This document shows positions 1-8,718 of a stretch of DNA of 64,000 bases, piece by piece. Source of the stretch: Arenibacter sp041392165 (lineage in GTDB: Bacteria; Bacteroidota; Bacteroidia; Flavobacteriales; Flavobacteriaceae); contig JAWKMN010000007.1 of assembly GCA_041392165.1 (NCBI GenBank), positions 62,001 to 126,000 of the forward strand, given 5' to 3'. The stretch's first letter is position 1, and each line of letters opens with the position of its first letter. The position numbers and the translations under genes are program-made. A model generated the notes under the pieces. The model was not told the DNA's origin, did no database searches, and saw only the letters and a list, made by a program, of their open reading frames with translations.

Positions 1-675
1 AATTTCTTCCAAATCTATGCTTGAACCGCTACTGGTCAATCTTAAGTCTTTGGATTTGGCTAGGGACAAACCGCCATTTTTTAAATGGATACTCCCAAAA
101 TTTATATTTTTTGCCTTAAGCTTACCGTATTTTAGGTCAATATCGGCGGTCTTAAGGCTTTTGTTGATCCAAATATCGCCATGCTGTACATCTATCTTTA
201 ATTTACCGGTCCAATCCTCTAAAATTACGTCGCCAAACTTATTGTTGATTTCTACAACCGCATTGGCCGGTAAATAAATGGAATAATTTATCTGCACATT
301 ACTACGGTCGAAGTCGAACGGATTTGCCCTGTTGAAATACTCGGTCAAAAAGCCTTTGTTTTTTTCGGCTATTTCAGAGCTAATGGCTACAAAATCGGTC
401 ATTGTTTTAAACTTGGGCTCAATACGATCCAATAGATGTTGTGCATTTTCCTTTTTCTTATGTGTGGTAATTACATCTACGGTAATTGAGATAGTGTTCT
501 TGGTCCATCCATGAATAGTTATGTTGCCATATTTGTTTTCCACTTGGAGTTCTCCGGCATTGGTCATTTCAAAGGTCTCCGATATGGTTTTCGATACCTT
601 TTCCTGGGCGATGGTTAAATTGGCCATAAGGACCACGGCTAGGCATAATAGCGAATATTTATAAAGTGTATCCAT
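1..675 (-). CDS. DUF4097-like surface/periplasmic protein, 3' end outside window
   Basis: 225 codons are visible and the frame is still open at the left window edge, so the C-terminus is missing. The N-terminus has a charged start followed by a hydrophobic stretch ending in an A-Q site (about residues 1-23), a typical flavobacterial signal peptide. The rest is a regular beta pattern of alternating polar and hydrophobic residues with recurring G-D-I/V turns (for example around residues 125-165), as in DUF4097/DUF2807 beta-helix-like proteins. No catalytic motif is visible and the molecular function is unknown. The ATG at 675 lies inside the end of the upstream gene (17-nt overlap), so it is probably translationally coupled to the anti-sigma-like gene and sigma factor before it. 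This order (ECF sigma, anti-sigma-like protein, DUF4097 protein) is common in Flavobacteriaceae and suggests an envelope-stress or surface regulon. Confidence 0.75.
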   Translation of the reverse strand, partial: MDTLYKYSLLCLAVVLMANLTIAQEKVSKTISETFEMTNAGELQVENKYGNITIHGWTKNTISITVDVITTHKKKENAQHLLDRIEPKFKTMTDFVAISSEIAEKNKGFLTEYFNRANPFDFDRSNVQINYSIYLPANAVVEINNKFGDVILEDWTGKLKIDVQHGDIWINKSLKTADIDLKYGKLKAKNINFGSIHLKNGGLSLAKSKDLRLTSSGSSIDLEEI

Positions 676-1204
676 AATCGTCATTTATCATTTTTGAATC
701 GTTTATTTGCCTTAATAGGTTTTCTATGAGTTCAATCCTTTTTTTATAGTTGCCAATAATGGCTTCCAGTACCCTTTCATTGCCCAGATTTTTTTTCATT
801 TCCAATTTTAAAACCTTGTATTCTTCATCCAATTCGTCCATAAACGACAAAAATTGTTCCTTGTCATGCAGAGATAGATCGGGATGGTCTTTCACCAATT
901 GCACCTGATGCCGTACCAGGTTGCTGTAATGTATATCAATATCCATAAGTTCCTGGGAGACCACGCTGTTCTGCCCGTTGGATGGGTATCTGTCATAAAC
1001 TGCAATGCCGATGAGGGAAGACAAAAATAGGACCACTACAATACTGGCCGCTATACGAAATAGAGGGGTCCTCCATAAGGGGACCACCTTTGGTTTGGGA
1101 TTGGATAGTTCCGATTCTATTTTGGCCCACATTTTAGATCGGTCCGCCCGGTGTTCATCAAACAATGCCTTGTTGTTCCTTATGTGTTTTTCAAAATAAT
1201 CCAT
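659..1204 (-). CDS. Putative anti-sigma factor, single-pass membrane protein
   Basis: 181 residues with a charged cytoplasmic N-terminal segment (1-45), one transmembrane helix at about 48-70 (rich in I, V, L, S), and an extracytoplasmic region that is strongly helical and charged (about 90-170), probably coiled coil. No zinc-binding HxxxCxxC motif of the classical ZAS anti-sigma domain is seen, so the call rests on topology and context: its ATG overlaps the stop codon of the ECF sigma gene (TAATG arrangement) and it is followed by a DUF4097 protein. It would be expected to hold the sigma factor at the inner membrane. Because the sigma gene is frameshifted here, its partner may be absent in this strain. 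Confidence 0.65.
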   Translation of the reverse strand: MDYFEKHIRNNKALFDEHRADRSKMWAKIESELSNPKPKVVPLWRTPLFRIAASIVVVLFLSSLIGIAVYDRYPSNGQNSVVSQELMDIDIHYSNLVRHQVQLVKDHPDLSLHDKEQFLSFMDELDEEYKVLKLEMKKNLGNERVLEAIIGNYKKRIELIENLLRQINDSKMINDDYGYTL

Positions 1205-1542
1205 TACATTTCTTTTATAACGTCAAGTAATTTTTTCTTTGCCCTATGGTACTGGGATTTGGAGGTAGATTTTGTAATGTCCAATACTTCCCCAATTTCC
1301 TCATGGTCATACCCTTCTATCAAGTAGAGATGTATAATTTGTTGGTAGCCCGGTGGAAGCAATTTAATGCCCCTTTTTACCTTTTCTATATCTATCTCCT
1401 TTACATTTTCCATAGGTTCCTCGGCAAGATGGTACTCATGGTCAATTATGGGTACCAAAGGAATCCGTTTTAGCTTTAAATGGTTGATACTTTTATTGAT
1501 CACGATCCTTTTTAGCCAAGAACCAAAGGTGCTCTCATACCT
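1204..1542 (-). pseudogene. ECF sigma factor, region 4 part (downstream of a frameshift)
   Basis: This segment carries the second half of a sigma-70 family ECF factor: the end of region 2 (reading Y-E-S-T-F-G-S-W-L-K-R-I) followed by region 4 with a helix-turn-helix reading H-E-E-I-G-E-V-L-D-I-T-K-S-T-S-K-S. It is in a different frame from the segment encoding region 2 at 1512-1742. Joined with a single added base near 1545, the two make a normal-length protein of about 179 residues ending at 1204. A separate product could only start at a GTG (1503) and would lack region 2, so would not be a functional sigma factor. Either a true inactivating one-base deletion or a sequencing error explains this. 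Confidence 0.75.
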
Positions 1543-1742
1543 GAAATTCCCAAATTTTTAAATGCTTCCACAAAACTGTCCTGAACGGTATCTTCCGCAT
1601 CTTCCTTATTGCCCAACATCCTCATACTAACATTGTACATAGCATCTACATAATGTTCGTACAATTGAAACTGAGAGTTACGGTCGCCCAACTTGCTCTT
1701 TTCAACAAGTTCACGGTGTGTAAAACAGATATTGGTTTTCAA
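1512..1742 (-). pseudogene. ECF sigma factor, region 2 part (frameshifted)
   Basis: The first 65 or so residues contain sigma region 2 with the diagnostic D-A-E-D-T-V-Q-D-S-F motif (core-polymerase and -10 recognition helix). After the residues N-L-G the frame is lost and the reading runs into an unrelated short tail and a stop at 1512. The expected continuation (S-T-F-G-S-W-L-K-R-I-V) lies in another frame immediately downstream, so one base is missing in about 1543-1556. This is the first gene of a three-gene operon with an anti-sigma-like membrane protein and a DUF4097 protein. The divergent gene at 2143 is a TonB receptor, but nothing in the sequence shows that the sigma factor controls it. 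Confidence 0.75.
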
Positions 1743-2035
1743 TTAAAAAATGGTTTAACGGTCCAAATAGGGGGAACTTATAACTAATAGACAAACATTG
1801 GTTGAAAAAGTTGCATTTAAAGTGAAAAATATTTCCAGTCATAATAATTTGCGCTATCGCCATACGGTAAGAGCTCAATTTTGGCAGAATTAGGATATCC
1901 GCTGAAAAGCGTTTTTTTTAGGGAATATGCAACCTTTATTTTTTTTGGATGTCAATAGACCATAATTATAATATCCAAAATTGAAATCAAAAAAAACAGC
2001 AAACCATCATTAACAGATTTATCAATAGTCAAAGC

Positions 2036-2145
2036 ATGAAATATCCATCAGCAAAATTTTCAAACCTCCCGATAATTATCGGGACGAAAATGTTTACTTG
2101 GATATTACATCTGACCGATAAAAAAACAATAAATATAAACAGATG
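2036..2145 (+). repeat. Dispersed leader repeat R1, copy A, ending at the start codon of the TonB receptor
   Basis: A 110-bp element whose right end is the ATG of the gene at 2143. It contains the perfect palindrome CCCGATAATTATCGGG (2069-2084) and ends in an A/T-rich stretch with ACAATAAATATAAACAG directly before ATG. A copy at 61327-61435 on the other strand matches at about 95 percent; more diverged copies lie at 20678-20784 and 22549-22640. Confidence 0.85.
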
Positions 2146-4509
2146 AAAAATATTTTTCTAACATTTATGTTGTTCACGGCAATAATATCCGCTCAGGAAA
2201 GGTACACGATAAGCGGTACCATAACGGACGGGAGCAATGGAGAAACCCTCTTTGGGGCCTCTGTTTTTTTGGAGGGGACTACAATAGGTGTTACCACCAA
2301 TGAATATGGTTTTTACTCCATTACAGCTCCGCAAGGAAATTACAATATTATCATTTCCTATATAGGATTTACAGAATTAAGAAAGGGGGTACATCTAGAT
2401 CGGGATCAAAAAATGGATTTTGAAATCGTGGAATTTTCTACCCAACTGGACGAGGTTGTGTTGACTGCCGAGGAGCCGGAACGCGCTATCCTGAGAAAAC
2501 CGGAGATGAGCGTTGCCAAATTAAATATTAAGACAGTGAAACAAATGCCGGTGGTATTGGGGGAATTGGATATTATAAAATCCCTGCAAATGCTTCCGGG
2601 AGTTACCAATAATGGGGAGGGTTCCAGTGGTTTTCATGTGCGGGGCGGTGCCGCCGATCAAAATCTGGTGCTCTTGGACGAGGCCATTATTTACAATACC
2701 TCCCATTTGTTGGGTTTCTTTTCGGTCTTTAATGCAGATGCGATCAAGGATATAAAATTGTACAAAGGAGGTATTCCTGCGAGATTTGGGGGAAGAACAT
2801 CTTCGGTATTGGATGTGCGCCAGAAGGATGGGAATAACAAAAATTTTGCAATGACCGGGGGAATAGGGGTTATTTCCAGCAGAATGGCCTTGGAAGGGCC
2901 TATGTTTAAGGAGAAAGGTTCTTTTTTAATTGCAGGGAGAGGATCATATGCCCATTTGCTGTTGAAGGCGGCAGGGGAAGATAACAGCGCCAATTTTTAC
3001 GATCTAAATCTAAAGACCAATTACAACCTTAATGGAAGTAACCAGCTCTTTCTTTCCGGTTATTTTGGCAGGGATGCGTTCCAATTTGGGGAAAGTTTTA
3101 ATAGCAGTTACGGAAATCTGTCCGGAAATTTACGCTGGAACCACATTTTTAACGATAGATTGTTCTCCAACCTTTCGTTGATATATAGCAAGTACGATTA
3201 TGATCTGGGTATTGTAATTGAAGAGTTCGATTGGGTTTCCTCAATAAACAACTACAATATTAAATATGATTTAAAGTATTATACCAGTGAAAAATTTAAA
3301 TTGGATTTTGGGGCCAGTGGCATTTATTATGATTTTGATCCTGGGCAAATTCGGCCTACTTCTGAAACTTCGGAAATAAATCCATTATCACTGGACCGGA
3401 AAAAAGCCTTTGAAAGTGCCCTGTATATAAATGCGGAACATAAGCTGACCGATAAATTCACGCTACAGTATGGTCTTCGTTATAGTGCCTTTAGTCGCAT
3501 GGGAGGACAGGCAATGACCGTGTATGCGGAAGACAGACCGGTGGTATATAATCCACATTTGGATATTTATGAAAGAGGTACTGCCGTTGGGGAGGACTAC
3601 TACGGAAAAAGCAAAACCATTAAAGCTTTTGGCAATTTTGAGCCAAGGGTTTCCCTGGCCTATCAGTTGAACGATCTATCTTCTGTAAAGGCAGGGTATT
3701 CACGGGCAGCACAGTATATTCATTTATTGTCCAATACAACCTCTGTTACCCCATTGGACGTATGGACACCTAGTGGCGAATTTATAAAACCGCAATTGTC
3801 GGATCAGTTTGCCTTGGGCTATTTTAGAAATTTCAACGATAAGATGTATTCCATGGAGGTGGAAGCCTATTATAAGACCACGGACAATAGAATTGATTAT
3901 ATAGACGGGTCGGATTTAATAGGGGCCAATAACATTGAGACCGAAATTTTGAATGGGGAATCCAGGGCTTATGGGTTGGAATTCCTGGCCAGGAAAAATG
4001 TGGGCAAGTTTACCGGATGGGTTGCCTATACCTTGTCAAAATCGGAACAGCGGACCCCTGGGGGCAAAGCAGGAGGTTTGGGAATCAACGATGGTAAGTG
4101 GTACGACACGGCTTATGACAGGACCCATGATTTTTCCTTGACAGGAGCCTATGAATTAAATGGGAAATGGTCTTTTGGAACGAATCTGGTTTTTCAAACA
4201 GGTAGACCGGTCACTTACCCCAATGGGCAGTATACCTATGAAGGCCTGTCCATTGCCAGTTACTCGGACCGAAATTCCGATCGCTTGCCCGCATATCACA
4301 GATTGGATATTTCTGCTACTTATAGGCCCAATAGAAAACCCAATAATAGGTGGAAAGGGGAGTGGGTCCTAGGCTTATATAATGTTTATAATCGTAAAAA
4401 TGCAGCTTCCATCTCTTTTGGACAGAATGTGGATACGGGAGCCAATGAAGCCACTAGAACGGCAATTTTTGGTATTGTACCATCAGTAACCTATAACTTT
4501 AAATTTTAA
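2143..4509 (+). CDS. TonB-dependent outer-membrane receptor with N-terminal carboxypeptidase-like domain
   Basis: 788 residues. A signal peptide (1-17, ending S-A-Q) is followed by a carboxypeptidase-regulatory-like beta sandwich (about 20-105, starting Y-T-I-S-G-T-I-T-D-G), a TonB plug (about 120-235, with F-H-V-R-G-G-A-A-D-Q-N-L-V-L-L-D-E and the K-G-G-I-P-A-R-F-G-G motif) and a long 22-strand-type barrel ending in an aromatic C-terminus (Y-N-F-K-F) as expected for outer-membrane insertion. Its immediate downstream neighbour (6-bp gap) is a DUF4249 lipoprotein, a pairing repeatedly seen in Bacteroidota; substrate unknown. Unlike SusC it is not followed by a SusD. The start codon is the last triplet of repeat R1, so its 5' leader appears to have been delivered by that repeat. 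Confidence 0.93.
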   Translation: MKNIFLTFMLFTAIISAQERYTISGTITDGSNGETLFGASVFLEGTTIGVTTNEYGFYSITAPQGNYNIIISYIGFTELRKGVHLDRDQKMDFEIVEFSTQLDEVVLTAEEPERAILRKPEMSVAKLNIKTVKQMPVVLGELDIIKSLQMLPGVTNNGEGSSGFHVRGGAADQNLVLLDEAIIYNTSHLLGFFSVFNADAIKDIKLYKGGIPARFGGRTSSVLDVRQKDGNNKNFAMTGGIGVISSRMALEGPMFKEKGSFLIAGRGSYAHLLLKAAGEDNSANFYDLNLKTNYNLNGSNQLFLSGYFGRDAFQFGESFNSSYGNLSGNLRWNHIFNDRLFSNLSLIYSKYDYDLGIVIEEFDWVSSINNYNIKYDLKYYTSEKFKLDFGASGIYYDFDPGQIRPTSETSEINPLSLDRKKAFESALYINAEHKLTDKFTLQYGLRYSAFSRMGGQAMTVYAEDRPVVYNPHLDIYERGTAVGEDYYGKSKTIKAFGNFEPRVSLAYQLNDLSSVKAGYSRAAQYIHLLSNTTSVTPLDVWTPSGEFIKPQLSDQFALGYFRNFNDKMYSMEVEAYYKTTDNRIDYIDGSDLIGANNIETEILNGESRAYGLEFLARKNVGKFTGWVAYTLSKSEQRTPGGKAGGLGINDGKWYDTAYDRTHDFSLTGAYELNGKWSFGTNLVFQTGRPVTYPNGQYTYEGLSIASYSDRNSDRLPAYHRLDISATYRPNRKPNNRWKGEWVLGLYNVYNRKNAASISFGQNVDTGANEATRTAIFGIVPSVTYNFKF

Positions 4510-4515
4510 TAGAAT

Positions 4516-5361
4516 ATGAAGACCTGTATAAAGATTACAATTATTTCAATCCTTATAATTTCCAGTGCCTGTACCGATGTGATAGAGGTGGATGTGCAAA
4601 CGGCACCGGCAAGATTGACTATCGAAGCCTCCTTGGATTGGGAAAAGGGAACTTCAGGAAATGAGCAGACTATTAAGCTTAGTACTTCCTCCCCATATTT
4701 TGAGAACAATGCCGGTTCCGGTGTAACTGGGGCCTCTGTAAAGGTCACCAACAATGAGAATGGGGCAACTTACCTATTTGCCGATCAAAATAATGGGGAA
4801 TATACTACGACAACTTTTGTACCGGTTTTAAACGATACCTATACCTTGGAAGTTATTCATAATAATGAAACCTATACGTCCACGGAGAGATTAATTCCTG
4901 TGGTGGATATCTCGGATTTGACCCAATCGCGAAAAAAGGGTTTTAATGATGAAGATCTAGAAGTCAACGTTATATTTACCGATCCCGAGGAGGAAGAAAA
5001 TTTCTACCTTTTTAAGTTTAGGAAAAGGGGCGATCTTTTGCCTTATCTGGAAGAAGCGGACGATGAATTTGTAAACGGGAACCAAATTAGTTGGTTTTTT
5101 GAGAAGGAGGAAGATGAAAGCACCGATAAAATAGAGGCATTTGTTCCAGGTGATATTGTAGATATTTGGTTTTATGGTATTTCGGAACGGTATTCCAATT
5201 TTATAGGGATACTTATAGAACAGTCGGGAGGTACTGGCCTTTTTAGTACTACTCCCGTTCCCCTTAAGGGAAATTGTATCAATGTTGATAATCCTGAAAA
5301 TTATGCCTACGGATACTTTAGACTAACGGAGATGGTGAAAAAAAGTTATACTTTCCAATAA
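4516..5361 (+). CDS. DUF4249 family lipoprotein, partner of the upstream TonB receptor
   Basis: 281 residues. The N-terminus is a lipoprotein signal with cysteine in the S-S-A-C context at about residue 19, so it is probably anchored to the outer membrane. The body has a beta-rich pattern (T-I-K-L-S-T-S-S-P-Y-F then G-A-S-V-K-V) typical of DUF4249, which is encoded next to TonB receptors of this type and may act as an accessory surface lipoprotein in the way SusD does for SusC. It lies 6 bp after the receptor gene and is followed 80 bp later by a strong terminator, so the two probably form a bicistronic unit. The ligand is unknown. Confidence 0.85.
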   Translation: MKTCIKITIISILIISSACTDVIEVDVQTAPARLTIEASLDWEKGTSGNEQTIKLSTSSPYFENNAGSGVTGASVKVTNNENGATYLFADQNNGEYTTTTFVPVLNDTYTLEVIHNNETYTSTERLIPVVDISDLTQSRKKGFNDEDLEVNVIFTDPEEEENFYLFKFRKRGDLLPYLEEADDEFVNGNQISWFFEKEEDESTDKIEAFVPGDIVDIWFYGISERYSNFIGILIEQSGGTGLFSTTPVPLKGNCINVDNPENYAYGYFRLTEMVKKSYTFQ

Positions 5362-5440
5362 CCAGGGCCAATTTGGGGCAAGATGATAAATGCAATAATT
5401 TTTGATTTTGATGGCCAAAACGGCGTTTTGCCGTTTCCAC

Positions 5441-5486
5441 AAAAACAGAAGGTCCGTTCACCACAGGGAACGGACCTTCTGTTTTA
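5441..5486. terminator. Bidirectional rho-independent terminator
   Basis: A long stem, ACAGAAGGTCCGTTC paired with GAACGGACCTTCTGT around an 8-nt loop, with A-rich and T-rich flanks on both sides. It ends the TonB receptor/DUF4249 unit and would also serve minus-strand transcription. It lies directly beside the tRNA-like repeat at 5485-5509, so it may originally have been the terminator of tRNA-Arg. Confidence 0.85.
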
Positions 5487-5509
5487 AGTGATCGCGACAG
5501 GATTTGAAC
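5485..5509 (-). repeat. Degenerate copy of the tRNA-Arg 3' end (att-like direct repeat)
   Basis: 25 bp beginning TAAGTGATCGCGA match 13497-13521, the 3' end of tRNA-Arg plus 4 flanking bases, at 23 positions and in the same orientation. Beyond this the two sites diverge. This is the layout left by a tRNA-targeted integrative element: intact tRNA on one side, duplicated 3' end on the other. Confidence 0.6.
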
Positions 5510-5683
5510 TCCATCCGCTACCCCTTATTTTTATTAGCTTTTACCTTGCTGATGTTTTGTTACTAACCGAATTACAGGCCACTATGGCAATCTACTTTCG
5601 TATGTACCAAAATTAATCAATAATTATTAAATAGCGTTTAGACCTATATATAGATAAAAGCCCTGATATCTTTTTAATCAATG

Positions 5684-5937
5684 TCAGGTAAGAGAATTTA
5701 TGTCCGAATTGCTTAAATAGTCCCCTTCAAAATTATTATTTAAGATGTTAATCATTGCCAATTCAATATTTGTCGTGGTAGTAACACTCTTGGACTTCTT
5801 TATAATTTTCTATCAATCATATTGAATGAATTGATAACCATTTTGTTTTGATTCCTTAAAAAGGTGTTCAGTGATTTCCGAGGTTCCTTTTTGGTGTCAA
5901 AAAGACCTTCACTCCAATGCGTTTCTTCTGGTTCCAT
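5684..5937 (-). pseudogene. Unrecognised short ORF, possibly a frameshifted relic
   Basis: An ATG at 5937, inside the end of the LtrA gene, opens a 45-codon frame ending at 5800 whose residues look protein-like (K-K-E-P-R-K-S-L-N-T-F-L-R-N). At its stop codon the neighbouring frame continues for about 38 more codons (K-K-S-K-S-V-T-T-T-T-N-I-E-L-A) to a stop at 5684. A one-base shift would join them into about 84 residues. I do not recognise a family; it could be chance. Confidence 0.2.
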
Positions 5938-7093
5938 ATTGCCAATAACCTTTACTTTCCTTCAATTCTAAAAACACCACTAATAGGGATATACTTACTC
6001 CCATACTCAAAACAGGGTAAGAGGTCAACAAAGAAGCCATAATTAAAAGTGCGCAAAACACAGTTAATCCAAATAATAAAAGTGATTTGATCTGATACCT
6101 CCAAATCAACAGCCATACCATAAACAAATAAATAATTACGGATATCCCTATGAACATACCAACTTGGAAATCTGATAAATGATCAGGATGGACAATATGT
6201 TCAAAAGCAACAACCAATGCTGCACCAACAGCGGTTCCAGAAGCGAAGATGAAAAAATGACCATAACCCCATAATACTGGTACTTTGTTTTCTTCCAATA
6301 TGGGGTGTGAGGATTTGAAAAAATAAATCCACCACATGGAAAACAGCAATAACAGCCCTCCACAAATTGTCGGTATAAACTTCACCATATTAATATCAGT
6401 ATCATTTATGGCTAATTGCAAACCTTGTGTTGCAGCCACAACTGATTCTCCCAAAACAATTATGGTAAACAAGCTATATCGTTCTGCCATATGATGGGGG
6501 TGCCAAGGGGTAGGAATTTTATTTTCAGCCCAAAAAGGGACCAATAATTCAAAAAAGCACATTGAGAGCCATGCCCATAGGGGCCACACATTTAGAAAAT
6601 ACATAATGCCCCAACCCACCATTGCCAAAGTTAGGCCAATCGCATATCGGTAAGATGTTCCTCTTCTTTCGGGATCATGGTATGCACTTTTTATCCACAA
6701 ATAAATTTGGCTTACCCTAATTACAAAATATCCAAGGGTGATTATTGAAAAATCAAAGTCTTCAAACGCAATATTAACTCCTGAAGCAATGATCAATGCT
6801 CCTGTAATTTGGATTAAAGTGGCAATCCTAAATGGAATATCATCTGTGTCATATGCAGAGGCATACCATGTATAATTAAGCCAAGTCCACCATACTGCAA
6901 AAAATACAGCCACAAAACTTATCAATCCATCAACTATATGACCTTCTGCCAAACTATGGTGCAGTTCTGTTGCCCCATAGGCAATGGCAGCTACAAAGCA
7001 CAGATCATAAAAAAGTTCCAAAAAAGAGGCCTGACGATGGGATTCCTCAGGGTTTCTTGAAATCCCCAAAACTTTATACTTCAATTTTTTCAT
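5909..7093 (-). CDS. Low temperature requirement A (LtrA) family membrane protein
   Basis: 394 residues from the ATG at 7093. That start was chosen because it gives the family's N-terminal motif R-Q-A-S-F-L-E-L-F-Y-D-L-C-F-V directly after a short basic leader, and because it overlaps the stop of the upstream gene as ATGA; longer readings extend implausibly into that gene. The protein is almost entirely hydrophobic with about 11-12 predicted membrane helices. LtrA proteins (named from Listeria) have no firmly established activity; a transport or membrane-stress role is assumed. It is the last gene of the co-oriented island operon. Confidence 0.85.
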   Translation of the reverse strand: MKKLKYKVLGISRNPEESHRQASFLELFYDLCFVAAIAYGATELHHSLAEGHIVDGLISFVAVFFAVWWTWLNYTWYASAYDTDDIPFRIATLIQITGALIIASGVNIAFEDFDFSIITLGYFVIRVSQIYLWIKSAYHDPERRGTSYRYAIGLTLAMVGWGIMYFLNVWPLWAWLSMCFFELLVPFWAENKIPTPWHPHHMAERYSLFTIIVLGESVVAATQGLQLAINDTDINMVKFIPTICGGLLLLFSMWWIYFFKSSHPILEENKVPVLWGYGHFFIFASGTAVGAALVVAFEHIVHPDHLSDFQVGMFIGISVIIYLFMVWLLIWRYQIKSLLLFGLTVFCALLIMASLLTSYPVLSMGVSISLLVVFLELKESKGYWQYGTRRNALE

Positions 7094-7797
7094 GGATGGC
7101 GGTTGGTTTTGTTGAACACACCGAAGTTTTCCAACGGCACTGTTAAGATAAGATAAAATTGATGCCTTGGCAACAATCCTGTATCGTTCTGCAACACGTA
7201 CCAAAATTGAGGTGACAACCACTTAAAAGCTTTTACGGTTGTTCCTAAAATTACACGGTTTCTTGTAAACTTACCACTATCCAAACTCCAAAACATTGCA
7301 TCGTGCACAAAAATATCAGCAGATTTTTTAAATAGCTTAGTGTGGTAGATAAGTCCTATCCTATTTCTATAAAAGGAAACAGCATCAGCATTTTTACGTT
7401 CTAACCTGAAATACATATTCCTATCGGTTAAAGTAAATCGTTCACTTAATTTGAAGTTGAAAATAAGGCTGGGTAAAAAATGATGCTGTAAATTGGTGAA
7501 TACTTCATCTCCATCAGTCTTTATCATCATATATCCTGGCATAAACTGAATGTTTTTATGCAACTTAAAAAACGGCAATGCTACCAAGGACTGAAAATTA
7601 TCAGATGGACTATACCCATAATAAAACACAAACTTGTTATTACCAGGAATATCCATAGATGCCCCCGTAAATAGGAATGTGCCTTTTTCATCTACTGCAA
7701 TTTGTGCTTTCATAAATTGACTACCGATAATAAGGAAAAAGGCAAACCCTAAAATTTGCCTTATAAAAAGGTTTCTATGCGAATTTAAAAACCTCAT
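7090..7797 (-). CDS. DUF2490-like outer-membrane beta-barrel protein
   Basis: 235 residues with a signal segment (about 12-31, ending K-A-Q) and a body of alternating aromatic and polar residues (F-V-F-Y-Y-G-Y, R-F-T-L-T-D-R-N-M-Y-F-R-L-E-R-K) typical of small outer-membrane barrels. The motif R-N-R-I-G-L-I-Y-H and the short strands ending in F-Y-L-I-L resemble DUF2490. It lies 4 bp after the hydrolase gene and overlaps the LtrA start, so it belongs to the same operon. No enzymatic residues are seen; role unknown, perhaps a passive outer-membrane pore or sensor for the operon's substrate. Confidence 0.6.
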   Translation of the reverse strand: MRFLNSHRNLFIRQILGFAFFLIIGSQFMKAQIAVDEKGTFLFTGASMDIPGNNKFVFYYGYSPSDNFQSLVALPFFKLHKNIQFMPGYMMIKTDGDEVFTNLQHHFLPSLIFNFKLSERFTLTDRNMYFRLERKNADAVSFYRNRIGLIYHTKLFKKSADIFVHDAMFWSLDSGKFTRNRVILGTTVKAFKWLSPQFWYVLQNDTGLLPRHQFYLILTVPLENFGVFNKTNRHP

Positions 7798-7801
7798 AGA
7801 C

Positions 7802-8701
7802 TTATTCTGTTTTATCTACAGTTTTAAACACAAAGCCTTCTGTTTCGTTCCCTTTAATATGTCCAAAAGAAGGACTACAAAAATGAGTACAGGTTACCAA
7901 AGTATCAGAACCACTTAATTCACCTAAAATCTTACGTCTTGTTACCGATGATTCTTTTTGGTCGTAATCAATAATTGCTGCCCAATCGGTTTGTGCAATT
8001 TGGCAAGGATGGTGACACATATCACCTGCTATCATAAAGGTTTCATCGCCAGCATTAAAATGTACATTGATGTGTCCTTTGCTATGTCCCGGTGAAGGTT
8101 TAAAGGAAATACCATCACCTAAATCAGCATCCATTTCTACCAAATTTACCAACCCTGCTTCTACAACAGGGTCTATTGATTCGTGAAACGATACATTTTC
8201 AAGCGGTCCTAAAGCGTGATTCTTAAAACCATCCTTCTCCCAATATTCATATTCTTCTCTGGCAAAGTGATATTTAGCATTTGGAAATGTTGGTTTCCAC
8301 TTACCATTTTCTTTGTAGGTGTTCCAGCCTACGTGGTCAAAATGCAAGTGCGTACAGATAACATCGGTTACTTTGTGGCGGTCAAATCCTGCTTGTTCTA
8401 TGGCTTCTAAAAAGGGGAGGTTTAGATTGGTAAAACCATCAAAACCCAAGACTTCTTTTTCGTTTCCAACACAAGTATCTACAACAAACAATCGGTCGTT
8501 AATTTCAACAAAAAAGGCTTGAGAATCGGCATTCATTAAGTAATCTTCTGTTCGATAAGGCGGTTTTAACCATTCTATTTTTTTCATTTCTTCTGGCGTA
8601 GCATCAGGAAGAATAATAGGCATTGCTTCGTTAATGTCGCATTCTACAATTTGAGTGATTTTTGCATTACCAATTTTAGATTTTACGATTTTTAAATTCA
8701 T
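7802..8701 (-). CDS. Metallo-beta-lactamase-fold hydrolase (lactonase-like)
   Basis: 299 residues, no signal peptide, so cytoplasmic. The dinuclear metal motif H-L-H-F-D-H is at residues 118-123, followed by G-H-S-K-G-H (about 205), A-G-D-M-C-H-H-P (about 225) and a late T-C-T-H-F (about 273), the full set of ligands of the MBL fold. Spacing and flanking residues (V-V-D-T-C-V-G-N near 75) resemble the quorum-quenching lactonase / methyl-parathion-hydrolase-type subgroup rather than beta-lactamases or glyoxalases, but the substrate cannot be read from sequence. It sits between a flavodoxin and a DUF2490 protein in a tight operon, pointing to breakdown of a lactone or ester. Confidence 0.85.
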   Translation of the reverse strand: MNLKIVKSKIGNAKITQIVECDINEAMPIILPDATPEEMKKIEWLKPPYRTEDYLMNADSQAFFVEINDRLFVVDTCVGNEKEVLGFDGFTNLNLPFLEAIEQAGFDRHKVTDVICTHLHFDHVGWNTYKENGKWKPTFPNAKYHFAREEYEYWEKDGFKNHALGPLENVSFHESIDPVVEAGLVNLVEMDADLGDGISFKPSPGHSKGHINVHFNAGDETFMIAGDMCHHPCQIAQTDWAAIIDYDQKESSVTRRKILGELSGSDTLVTCTHFCSPSFGHIKGNETEGFVFKTVDKTE

Positions 8702-8718
8702 ATATTTTTGCTGATTAG

